Of a stretch of 64,000 nucleotides of DNA, positions 47,653 to 58,350 are shown one piece after another (position 1 is the first letter of the stretch; the number at the start of each line of letters is the position of its first letter). The DNA is from Nautilus pompilius (taxonomy: Eukaryota; Mollusca; Cephalopoda; Nautilida; Nautilidae), in contig JACATO010001525.1 in NCBI GenBank assembly GCA_018389105.1, positions 762,501 through 826,500 on the forward strand. Reading direction: 5' to 3'. The translations under genes were made by a program, and so were the position numbers. The notes under the pieces are model-generated. The model ran no database searches, was not told where the DNA came from, and saw nothing but the letters and a program-made list of their open reading frames with translations.

Positions 47653-48890
47653 TTATCTGCGCCTGGCCACACAGGAAAAAACCGTTTCCAAGGCTGCAAG
47701 TGCCTCATAACCGAACCTCATCTGTCTTACCGAGTGTTTACCAGACGTGAATTTTTATTGATTTATTCTCCTCCCCACTTCCTCTCTCTAATTTCCAGTT
47801 TTGGGCAAATTTAAATAAATATTCCGATGAGACATCTCTGGCATATCGGCTGCCGGCCGTCTCCTGGTTAACAGTCCTCCAGAGTGGCCGTATTAGCCGT
47901 CAGGGGGAGATAATAACCGACACATTTTACGATCCATAATGCACAGGCTTATGCTAAAATTAGTTTTCTAGGCTGTGATATCCGATCTGTTATAGAATTT
48001 TTATAGTACAACGCGGAGTTCACGCGCCTGAGTGAAGTACATCGATAGGAAGAGACTCGGCCAGATAGATAACCAACGTCCGCTTATTTCACAGAGTAAT
48101 AAGACCGACATCATCCACCTCCCCTCCCCACAGTTCTTCTCCCCCTTTTTGTGAGAATTCCACGCTGTAATTCTGACGAAGGCGTCAGCTTTGGAAATAT
48201 ATTAGCAAGCAAATCGTAATGAGGGCGCCGTGGAGATCGAGGAACACCAGTTCCCCTCTTCTACAAAGGACCGGTGGGTGGAAGGCGGTACACTTTCTTA
48301 AACGAGTAATTCTGGCTGAATCGGGGGAGAGAAGAAGAATAAAGCGACTTCCGACTGATCGGAGCCCCGGCAGTCTAGGCGCTCGTAAGTAGAGATGTCT
48401 ACGGGAAATCTTAAACCAACATCGACATACGAACGTTAATGTGCAGCTTATTTGGAGGATAAATGGCAGAATGTGGTCCATCTCCCCACACACGAAGTTA
48501 TAGACATCCACTTTTCCTATGATGTAACTGTTGGAGTCGTAGCGGCTGTAAGCGAGGAATCAATTTTAAAGAAGCTTTCAAACCCTAACCCTGCTAGCTA
48601 CTTAGGTAATCAAAGACCCCTTTTACGCGTGCGCGTTTTGCAGAAGCGATCCTGCAAATTCTCCGTTATCTCCGGGACAAGCGTAATGTAGGGGTAATCT
48701 TCCGTGCAGCTGTTTATTCTCGCCACGAAGTCGTCCTGGCTGATTAAAAAGGCTCAATCATTGCGAATTAACTCTCCCCCGGGCCCCAGAATTCCAGTCT
48801 GGCTCTCCTTCAGACAAAATCTTGTGTCGTTACCGAATTATGTAACCTTGATGCCCCCTTACCTAATAAGACCAACCCTTTCCCGAACAC
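47653..48890. other. CpG-rich non-coding stretch
   Basis: No gene recognised. A weak CTCF-like CCGTCAGGGGGAG lies at 47,898-47,910. Confidence 0.4.
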
Positions 48891-49650
48891 CTTCTGAAGT
48901 GCGCAGAGAGAGCCGTCTGTCGTAGATTTCCTAATAATCACCGCGTTTTCCTCTTCCGGGTCCTCGTCTGTCGCGGGCAGGAACCGTCTCGCTTATTTCG
49001 GACTGGAGAACTCCTTGCCAAGCCATTCCACGCCCTTCCGGTGCGATCTGTTCAGTTAACGTACGGCCGGTGCGCCGTCCCCTTCGAGCGTCTGAACGTA
49101 GAATAAGTGTGGACGCGTGTTTTCGGAGGCAACACATCGCCCTCAGCGGCGGAACCCGATCGTGAGTCGCGTGAGTCGATTAAGGTGGCGGGAGTGCGAT
49201 CGCGTGACGGACATGCGCAAGACGGCCGGCGGCGGGGCGGCGGTTAGGGGCGCAAAAAAAAAAAAAAACAAGTCAATCAATAGGCGGCAATCGAAAGCGG
49301 AGGTATTCGCAACACTTCTTTTCCTATTGTATTTGTTACGGACGAAAGGAGGAAACGTCGGGCGCCGCGCACCTGACAAGCTTGCGAAGGCGAGGGCGCC
49401 GTACGAGAGCGGTTAGATAAAATAGGGGCTTTACCCCCGACCTACATCGTACTCAAGAAGCTAACCGCACAGATCGCGAACTTCCCGACATCACAGGGCT
49501 CTCTCTCTCTCTCGCCCGCTCGTGAGATTTGGCAGGCAGATAGAAGAAGCTTCATCTTCACGGAACCCGTGAAGATGCTTGAGACAAGCTGAGCATTGTC
49601 GTGTGTTTAGCACGGCTCGCAGTGCCTTATCGGGGAGATAAGAGGCGAAG
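48891..49650. promoter_or_regulatory. CpG island, candidate promoter without a visible gene
   Basis: By hand count 48,961-49,560 holds about 66 CpG in 600 bp, the densest part of the window. It includes an NRF1-like ACATGCGCAAG followed by GACGGCCGGCGGCGGGG near 49,210. A perfect 11-bp stem, CATCTTCACGG and its complement with a 3-nt loop, lies at 49,552-49,576. No exon of a known family is seen on either side, so any transcript would be non-coding or start a gene whose exons I could not detect. Confidence 0.35.
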
Positions 49651-50579
49651 AAGGGTCCTGTTTCGCGATACTCGATTATCAGAGGCGAGAGATTGCAGTG
49701 TGTATTATTCTAAAACAAAAAAAGAAACGACGGGGCCGTTCATACGTACAGCTTCGTCCGCAAGCGACCTTGAAAAATCCCTATCTGTGACGTCACCGGC
49801 AATGAGCATAGGTTTTTAACCCAGTCCTTTGCGCAAGAGAAAAATCACGGTTAAGAATAGAACGCAGATGCTCACGTACGGTTCGCCGTCGGGGGCGGCT
49901 GATGTGGAAAATATCACGGAAATCGTCCTTTCAGTTAGATAGCTTCCCGAACCGATCGATCAAGATAATGAAGTGCCAGATCAATCTAATGTAGCGGCAT
50001 CCAGTGCTGAATTTGAAGTCTACGCTGAATTTATGTCAAGCAACAATACCTCTACTCATAGAGATAACGATAAAAGAACACACACCCCCTAGTTCGCTAT
50101 TTTGATACAGCTAATTTAAAAGGCAAAGGAAAACCATTTTCACGTAGTACTCTTGGCATATTTGAGAAGTGATGACATACGAGACCATTACTGCCAATAA
50201 TTAACCCCAGGGACTTAAATAAAGCCTCTTTTCTTCACATAATTTTAACGTCAAAGTTTACAGATGGGGAATCAACCGAAAGAGACTTCTCATGAAGTTC
50301 ATCTAAGGAGTCAATGCATCGTCTGCCTGCCATTTTTTAAAAACAAATATTGCCTCAGGCACGATAGTCGGGCTCGGACTTTTGAGCTCATGCATCGGTT
50401 TTCCACCTGCTTCCTTTTCTTAGCAGAGGCACAAGGATTCTATAAGCCGCCAACATTGTTATCTATGTGATATATCCATATTTCTGGGGCTACCGAATTG
50501 AAGAAAACTCGGAGGAATGCATTTATATTCCATACATTTCAAAGAAAATCTGAAACAACATTGAACAAGCATATGTTTG
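49651..50579. other. Non-coding stretch
   Basis: No gene or classified repeat. CTGTGACGTCACCGG near 49,785 contains another CRE palindrome. Confidence 0.4.
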
Positions 50580-50871
50580 GAGAATTTGGTGAAGATATTT
50601 TATGATCAAACAACACGAGTTTCCGCCGCATGCGTTTGGAAGCTGGGGGCGGTGGAAAATTCTAAAGACATGGATGGTGTGCAACGTGCAGGGAAGTCTG
50701 GAGGAGTTAATAAATTCATATCTGGTGGAGATCCAGGCCACATCCTGAAAACTTCTTCGATAAATTTGTAGAGTACATTGGAATAGAAAACGAGGACATA
50801 ACTTCCAGCTTCCAAACATAAGCGGCGGAAACTCGTGTTGTGTAGGAATAAAATGTCTTTACCAACTTTTC
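50580..50871. repeat. Foldback with 67-bp arms
   Basis: Left arm 50,580-50,646 and right arm 50,805-50,871 are inverted copies, identical at about 55 of 67 positions by eye, with a perfect core ACAACACGAGTTTCCGCCGC. The 158-bp loop is unique. Read outward-in, each arm translates to a similar peptide (TTRVSAACVWKL and TTRVSAAYVWKL), so the arms may derive from an inverted duplicate of a coding fragment. It could equally be a foldback MITE. No target duplication was found. Confidence 0.8.
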
Positions 50872-51353
50872 TAGAAATAAGAGATATGTTACTTTCAATT
50901 TATTTCTTCACTTTTTTAAAATTAATTTCACTTTCCAACGTCACCGGCGGCGTCGTCGGGGAATTTCCTAATTTCACTTTCGTCCCAGTCAACAGCAGAA
51001 CGATTAGCAAATATGGCGATCTGAATTTATGCGTTAAAATCCGTCGTTATGCCAGAAACGTTGACAAGGTTTTGTAATTTGCTTTGATATAAGCGTAATG
51101 TATGTCGTGGATTGAGGCTTTCAACGCAATTAAAATGGACAAAACTCATTTCTGCAGAGAATAACAACTGACACCTATTGATCACGTGGCAAACTATTAT
51201 CGGATATTGGCGATCGATTGACACCGAACTCCTATCGGAAATATTCGCGTGGCGTGTAGTACTATATCCGTGGTCTTTAGAATGTCTGTAGAAGTGTACG
51301 TGTCTGTAAAATCCAGTATTTTATCTGTTACTTTTAATTTTTAGCCTTTCAAA
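50872..51353. other. Non-coding stretch before the hAT relic
   Basis: No gene recognised. The left terminal repeat expected for the following hAT element was not found here. TTTTTAG at 51,338-51,344 resembles a splice acceptor just before its ATG. Confidence 0.4.
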
Positions 51354-52780
51354 ATGGAAAAGATTTTGTTCGGCATTAAGAGAAAAGCTAAAGATGACCA
51401 ATCTACCGGTAGCGCCGATGAAAGCCAGCCTAAGTCAAGAAAGTATGACGAAAGTTGCATATCTTTGGCTTCACAAGTGTTTTTGTTACTGGAGAAGAAC
51501 GGCCTCAGTGTGTTGAGAGTGTGAAGCCAAGAAAACTAAAGCGACACCTGGAAACAGTCATGCGGACTTAGCTAACAAACCTCGACATCTTTTGATTCGA
51601 AGAAGAGATGAAATGAAGCAACAAAACGTGAGTCCAGTCAAATACATAGCTGTCCCTTCGAAGTCACTTTCAGCTTCTTATCGAGTTGCATACAGAATCG
51701 CCCAGTGCAAAAAAATCCCACACAATTGGAGAAAACCTAATTCTTCCAGCAGCTGTTGATATGGCTACAACTATGTTGGGGGAGTCTAGTGCCAAACAGC
51801 TCTTAAGTATTCCTCTGTCTAATGACGCCGTTTCCCGCCGAATCGCAGACATAGCAGAGGATCTAAATGAACAGCTAACTGAAAACATAAGAAACAAACC
51901 GCCTGCCATTCCGACAGATGAGGCCACAGATAGCGCTAAGGATGCTCATTTAATAACGTACGTTAGATTCGTTGATGAGGCCAAAATAGATGACGATTTA
52001 TTCTTCTGCAAAGAAATTACAAGGATGAATAAAGCTGAGGACCTTTCGGTATTACTGACAGCTGTACTGATGCGAGTCTCTGGAGGGGTCAGACCGCGTG
52101 GGGATATGATGCACTGACGGAGCGCGCTCTGTGTCCGGCTGTCACAGAGATACGCCGAAAGTCTCCTAGTGCCGTTTGGACACTGGGTGGTTCATCGGCA
52201 AGCCCTTGCTTCGAAAGATTTGAGCCCAGCACTGGAGAAGGTTCTGCAAACAACTACACGTGTTGCGAGCTATTTAAAAAACAGGCCTGTAAAGGGTCAG
52301 GGTTTTCTACAGTTGCTGCTCAAAAGAAAAACAAATACCGATCAGAAATAAATGGGGAACGAGAAATGAGAGCGGCTGTCTCGAAAACAACAGGCAGATC
52401 TCAGGAACTATGCTAAAGCGAGCGAGCTCATCCCTCCCATTAGACAGTCAGGGGTATGTCCAGACATGGCCACTTTTCCGGATTGAGAGATCGTTGGAAA
52501 AAATATTCCGGACTTACGGTAGAAAACAGCGTAATAAGCTCAATAAGCCCCTGTAGATAGATCTGATTTCAGTTTGTCTCCTGTGTTGTTGTTACACCAA
52601 CAAAGAGAGATATTGAACGCAGGCGATTTTCCCGTCTGTCCATGCAATGTAACTGAATTAGTTAAAAGAAATATCCCTTTCAATCACTCTCCCTGTTTCT
52701 CGCCGAACCCGGACCCCGATGAAATCATTAGTTTTATCCGTGAGGAGGGGTCGCAGTATCGCAAAGTCTGAGAACCCCTG
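51354..52780 (+). pseudogene. hAT transposase pseudogene (FAM200/ZBED5-like)
   Basis: Starts at ATG 51,354 with KRKAKDDQ and the family motif SRKYDESCI. The BED zinc finger is partly lost; VKPRKLKRHLET remains in a shifted frame near 51,520. The best-preserved part, 51,686-52,117, reads HTIGENLILPAAVDMATTML, SNDAVSRRIADIAEDLNEQL and TDEATDSAKDAHLITYVRFV, very close to FAM200/ZBED5 proteins. A further piece at 52,187-52,290 reads VVHRQALASKDLSPALEKVL. The C-terminal dimerisation domain is missing. The right end, AAAGTCTGAGAACCCCTG up to 52,780, is the complement of a CAGGGGTTCTCA-type hAT terminal repeat. It is better preserved than the hAT relic at 555-3,650 and clearly a different lineage. 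Frameshifts and stops make it inactive. Confidence 0.88.
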
Positions 52781-53010
52781 GGTTAGCGGATAATAGATGA
52801 GCATTAAAAATAGAAGGAAAATTTAAAACAAATCTTGGCTGTAACACTTTCTCCTGAGGGAGGAAGACCGGTTTTTTAAAGCAATCTTCTCGGGTTTCCA
52901 GAACTGCTGGCACGTTATAATTCTATTATGAGATAAAATTCGCTCTGCTCCAGGGACATGCGGTCAGGGCTGACAATGTAAGTTGTAAATCATTATTTAA
53001 TGGTGTATAT
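52781..53010. other. Non-coding spacer
   Basis: Short stretch between two transposon remnants with no feature recognised. Confidence 0.4.
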
Positions 53011-53103
53011 CCAGGTGAGGGTGCTCCATACGTGCTCGAAGGGATGGAGGTCAGGGCTCCTTGAGGGCCGCGGAAGAGTCCGCATCCCTAATTGGACGTT
53101 GGC
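53011..53103 (-). pseudogene. Tc1-like transposase fragment
   Basis: A 31-codon minus-strand fragment, ANVQLGMRTLP followed by SRSPDLHPFEHVWSTLTW. It covers the last catalytic motif of Tc1 transposases (family pattern WPARSPDLNPIEHVWD, containing the second Asp of the triad). Nothing else of the gene is recognisable on either side. Confidence 0.75.
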
Positions 53104-55178
53104 TCGGCGCGCTATCGTCTTGACACTTCCAATCGATATGAACGCCTGATCTGATTGGCTCATACAGATCACGCGTGAAAGCAGCGAGTCGGCGTGCCAT
53201 CTTTACTCACCGAGCTGAATTCAGTTCTGATGCGTATGCGCATTTCCCTTCCCAGTCTCAATAACGGGTGAAATAAGCACAGGCTACTGCTGCCGCCTTC
53301 AGATCACGTTCAAATGCCGTCTCTGCGCGTGCGTAAAGCGACTGGGGAAAAAGCAGAGGCTGCTGCTGCTGCTGCTGCCTCCGACCCGATAAAGCAATGA
53401 CAGATCGATGGGGGTCTTGTCGTCTACGCGAGAGTTGTGCAGGCCGTAGGCAGCTCGTCACCGATCGGTACTCGCCACGTGACAGATCGAGCGGTGCGCA
53501 GAAGTGGTGCTAATGAACGAGCAGTCGGCGGTAGGTGCGTATCTCCGCAAGCTGCTACTATGGGTTTTCTCTGATCTCCCTAGATTATTCAGTAGTTAAT
53601 TAAAAAAATATCCGTTTACTGCTGCCTGATCCCCAACGACGACGTAAAAAAAGAAAATAGAAACAGAAACTCTAAAACACACTTCGAAAATGTCTTTTCA
53701 AGAAAAATCGCATGTAATTAAGAAAGGAAAGTCAAAGAAAACAAACCTGACTTAAAGGACTTACATCGACGGAAGGAGTCGAGAAATACCCCGTCGTTTT
53801 AGCTCGATTGGTATGTAAGAAATTAAAGCAAGTACGCTAGCTCTACACGAATACCTCCGTTGGTGTGGACTGAGGGGAAGTGCCTACCTCGTCATTCACA
53901 TCGCACGTCACCGGTCCTCTCAACACGAAGGCTTCCAGCTGACGGAATTAATTTATACTTTTGTGTTCTGGTGAAGTTAAAAACGCCATTTTTGGAAGAG
54001 CTAGGTCGATTCCGATATTTTGGATTGATAGCTGATGTAACAGCTGAGAGTTCACACAAGGAAAAGACTACATTTGTTCTACACTATGTACTGTTAGTCA
54101 AAGATTCTGGATGCTAAATAATAATAATAAAAAAACCTTCCTTCAATTTGAAGATTATGATAAAAAAAAATTTTAAAATGGCTCAAAATAGCAGGACTTA
54201 TTTTAAAAGTCCCCCAGTAAGAAAACTCTGTTTTTTTATTGCGTAGAGAGGGAAAGGTCACGACAACGGTGCTAATATAGGGGAGTAAAGGTAATGGTGT
54301 TGAGGCATATTTCATTTTTCTAAATCCATTGGTTAAGTTTTGCCAAATCCACCTTGGATCTCGTTGGCGTTGATGCTACCGAAATACGCCTCCAAGTTAT
54401 GACTTTCCTTGGAACGTTGCAAACTGTACAGAACTTTAGTAGCAGCCCAAAGCGATGGAGCATCTTACAAAAGCATTGCTCAGCGACTCTTCAGTAACAC
54501 AAGCTTGATTGCACAGATAGATGGTGTTCACCCACGGGCCAGACAGTCACCAGCCCTATCGTTGTGTTTGCTGATTGTTCTGCCTTGGTAAATCTTACAG
54601 CAAAAAACCAAAGCTGAAGTTGATAGATGGTTAAAATACATGAAATCACGTGAATGGGTTTTGATGAGTTTGATCTGGTACAAGGTCTTAGTTCCAGTTT
54701 ATCAAAGAAATGTTGTCATTAAAAAACGATAAGCTACCTTAGATGTCGGGGAAAAAAAATTGATAAATTGATGGTTTCTTGAAGAATGATTTGTTGTCGC
54801 TGCGTGAGAGTTGACATAATATAGCAATTATATTAGCATCAACTCGTGCTTATACTATAGTCGGCATATATCTATATCTCTTGGTATCTTTCTTATTAAT
54901 AACTCTAAGAATTTTCGAGTCATCAGACATCCAAAAACCATGAATATTTCTGAAAACACTTATATAAATACATAGTTCAGACATATTTATAAGATAAAAA
55001 AAAAAAAAGGGAAAGCTCGCGACAAGCATTTCTTCATTAATCATATAATCTCTGCCTGGAATACTTTGTGGGCGGTTGTGGAAGCAGAGTGTGTAAACAC
55101 AAAAAATAGGCCAAACGTTTTGACTCACTCTAGAAATAACAATAACAAAATCTGTTTCCATATCTCAGCCTGACCACT
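53104..55178. other. Non-coding stretch
   Basis: No gene recognised. A (CTG)n tract lies at 53,359-53,378 and (AAT)n at 54,117-54,130. The open frames at 53,860-54,117 and 54,409-54,591 resemble nothing known. Confidence 0.4.
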
Positions 55179-55953
55179 TCTAGCGGAGTCACTCCCACCT
55201 GTCGTCATATGATGTACGGGGGTCATGTCGGACGTCACGTGTTCTCCTGATAGATTTCCTATCGTCACATTTCACTGTTCTGGTCATTTTCCCATTAAGT
55301 CCACGGTAAACTACACAGCGGCCGCCATCACGTCAGCACGTTAACGTGACGTCATTATGTAAATTAAGGGGGGAGGGGTTAATCTATCCTGATCTAATCC
55401 AGCTCTCTCAGCCTGACCCCGTTGACCAGTGACCACATCTAGCCGAGTCACCCCCCCATCTGTCCTCATGATGTACGGGGTCATGTCGGACGTCACGTGT
55501 TCTCTTGATAGATTTCCTATCGTCACATTTCACTGTTCTGGTCATTTTCCCATTAAGTCCACGGTAAACCACACAGCGGCCGCCCCACGTCAGCACGTTA
55601 ACGTGACGTCATTATGTAAATTAAGGGGGAGGGGATAATCTATCCTCATGTAATCCAGCTCTCACAGCCTGACTCTATAGACCCGTGGCCACATCTAGCC
55701 GAGTCACCCCCCACCTGTCGTCATATGATGTACGGGGGGGGGGTCATGTCGGACGTCACGTGTTCTCCTGATAGATTTCCTATCGTCACATTTCACTGTT
55801 CTGGTCATTTTCCCATTAAGTCCACGGTAAACCACACAGCGGCCGCCGTCACGTCAGCACGTTAACGTGACGTCATTATGTAAATTAGGGGAAGGGGTTA
55901 ATTCTACTCTATCATGAAACACCAGACAATTACAGGGTGATGGGAAACGTTTG
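55179..55953 (+). repeat. Tandem-repeat element, copy 2, three 257-bp monomers
   Basis: Three monomers whose GAGTCAC start points lie at 55,186, 55,445 and 55,701, so the period is about 257 bp. Each carries GGACGTCACGTGTTCTC, a CAGCGGCCGCC segment, and the GCACGTTAACGTGACGTCAT motif. The outer ends are the same as those of the copy at 43,203-43,573, including the final ACAATTACAGGGTGATGGGA. Monomers differ by small indels and substitutions. Copy 1 expanded a 58-bp piece and copy 2 the whole unit. Confidence 0.9.
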
Positions 55954-57841
55954 TCCCTATGTCTCTCCATATCTGCGTATGTATGTGTTTGTCTTCAAGA
56001 CCTAATGCGCGAATAAAGGTTTATGAATCGCATATCTTCGTGGGTAAGCTAAAAGGTTCAGGCAAATCAGAGGTTAGTTGCGCAGGGATCGCACCGTTTA
56101 CACGAGGAGCGTAATGTGCGATCCCGAATGAATACTCGCAAGCAAACTTTTGTTGTTTGAGAGAGAAACAACGATAGCAAAACCGTAAAGTTATCACTGT
56201 CAGGGACGGCAGCTACAAAACGGCAATCAATTAGTGAAAAGTCGTTATATACTTAAAAAAAAATATACTAACTTCCCCTAACAAGACTTCAGGGCCCGAA
56301 TTTGGACTGGTTTTTAAAAGTGTTTTTTTTTGAAAGCGAGGATTGGAAACAACCAAAGAAACAAAACAAGTCGAACAATTGACCGGGTAACTTCGAGGAG
56401 GGAGTGTTGTACCGGCTGACCTCTGAGCGAACAAAAGAATTGCATTTATTACGAGTGTAAACAGAACGGGTTGAAAAGGACAATCGGTTGATGGGTTAGT
56501 GTCACGCTCACCAGTGCGTGAACGTAAATACACAAGTATACGGCGGGATTACACTGGTGGATGAAAAGTAACTTCGGTTTCTTAAATATTCGCTCACTCG
56601 ACACTAAATCCTCGTCATCATCGTAAGTGCGTTCCCAGCCCACGGAGAACCTGTCTGTCTGTCTGTCCGCCTCCCCCGACGGTGGTTCCGGAGCTGTTTT
56701 ATACACCGCCAACACTTCTGCTGACTCGTGGATTTGTCGCCCTTCGCGTGGTTTTACTCCTGTTACGATCGTCCCTAAAATCCCGCGTGACCGACGCGTG
56801 AGCCTCCGAGAGTAGAAGCGGAGCCTGTGACAAGACCGACCCGACTCAGTTCACCTCGCCAGACGGGGTTTTGGGGAAAATGAACGACTTTAATTTTTTT
56901 ATCTACGTTGGCGCGATGAGACAAGAAGTCGCTAGACATGCCTGCTGCCTAGAACGGCAGGGACAGAAGAAAAGAGGCACCTTACAGCATAATTATGAGT
57001 TGTTCCGCAAATACCTGGACGCTAACAACGAAGAGTCACATTACTTCATCTTTAACAGTCAACGTACGAAGTATCCATAGGCTGTTGACGTGGCGTTCAT
57101 TTAGGCAGCGAAGCATATGAAAGATAGTAAAATGCCAAGTAGAGATGGTCTTTTATGTCAGTGACTAAAAATAAAGAAAGGATTACATTTCCTCCAGGGC
57201 CTGTGTGCCGAGTTTATCTTGTAAACTAGGCCATCGTCTAGGAGCGCCCTACATTTCTGTCGTTTTTGACAGGTCTTCAGTGGGGACTCTTTGCATAAGA
57301 ACATAAAGGAAGTAGTAGAGAATTTGACATGTCTATCTGTTAACCGTCACATGGCGATAAAGGCCACTTTTATCTCTGTATTTAACTAAAACCAGAGTTA
57401 GTTAATGCGAGCATCTGTCTTATCGTCATCTTCTCTCCATCCTGGTAGTTGTTATAGGTTTTATATGATTAACAGAAACTAATTTTTTGTTGTTGTTGCT
57501 GATCTACATCTCAGACTTATTGGTCCGGAGAGGATGGAACTCTCGGAAGTTGTTTTCGTTTTTGTGAGTTCTGTAGACGAGCTGCTGCTGGTCGTTACTG
57601 TCTGGTGATAGGCGACTGAAGTCTATAAGCCGCGTGGTTGGCCTTCTGAGAATAAAAAGAGAACTACGTGGGGTCTACCGCCGACGGAAAGTGCTTTTGA
57701 ATGTAGGATCTTTTGAAGAAATAATGAGCAGGCATATGAAAGGAGAGGGGCTTGCTGCAACATCATCAACGTTTTCTGTTTGATTTGTGACGTTTAGTGA
57801 TTAGTGAATAGTTTATTTTAAATCAACATTTTGTCTTTTGC
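55954..57841. other. Non-coding stretch with one protein-like small frame
   Basis: No gene identified. A 66-codon frame from ATG 56,880 to TAG 57,080 reads MRQEVARHACCLERQGQKKR and GTLQHNYELFRKYLDANNEE. That is plausible protein-like composition, but I recognise no family and see no splice donor after it. The rest shows no feature beyond a (CTGT)n tract near 56,650. Confidence 0.35.
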
Positions 57842-57911
<70 letters not shown>

Positions 57912-58104
57912 GGAGAAGGAAGAACTTATGACATCAGGTAAGGAGAGATAGAGAGAGAAGACATTAGCAAACAGAAACAGTAAGATGATATTACTGAAAA
58001 TGAAACAGTGATCAATTCATAACAGAGAGATAGAGACCACGTTCAAACAGAGAGAGAAAGGGAGAGAAGACGTCAATACGGGGAATATATATATATATAT
58101 ATAT

Positions 58105-58143
<39 letters not shown>

Positions 58144-58296
58144 TGACATCAGTTAGGAGAGATAGAGAGAGAAGACAATAGTAAACAGAGAGAGAAAGAT
58201 TATATTACGGAATATGAAAGAGAGATGTCTTCATAACAGAGAGACAGAGATCTCGTTAATACAGAGACAGAAAGGGAGAGAAGACGTATATATATA

Positions 58297-58330
<34 letters not shown>

Positions 58331-58350
58331 AAGAGAGATGGAGAGAGAGA
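57842..58350 (+). repeat. GA-rich tandem repeat, period about 215 bp
   Basis: Long (AG)n blocks alternate with a segment starting ACTTATGACATCAG (57,924 and 58,139) and containing AGGGAGAGAAGACGT, followed by a (TA)n tract and another (AG)n block. A third unit is truncated at 58,350. The GAAGACGTCAATAC segment resembles the GATGACGTCAGTAC unit of the array at 46,667-47,069, so the two arrays may share origin. Confidence 0.85.

Noticed and set aside
53258-53461. Minus-strand frame with poly-Gln
   Set aside because: The Gln run comes from a (CTG)n microsatellite; there is nothing else recognisable.
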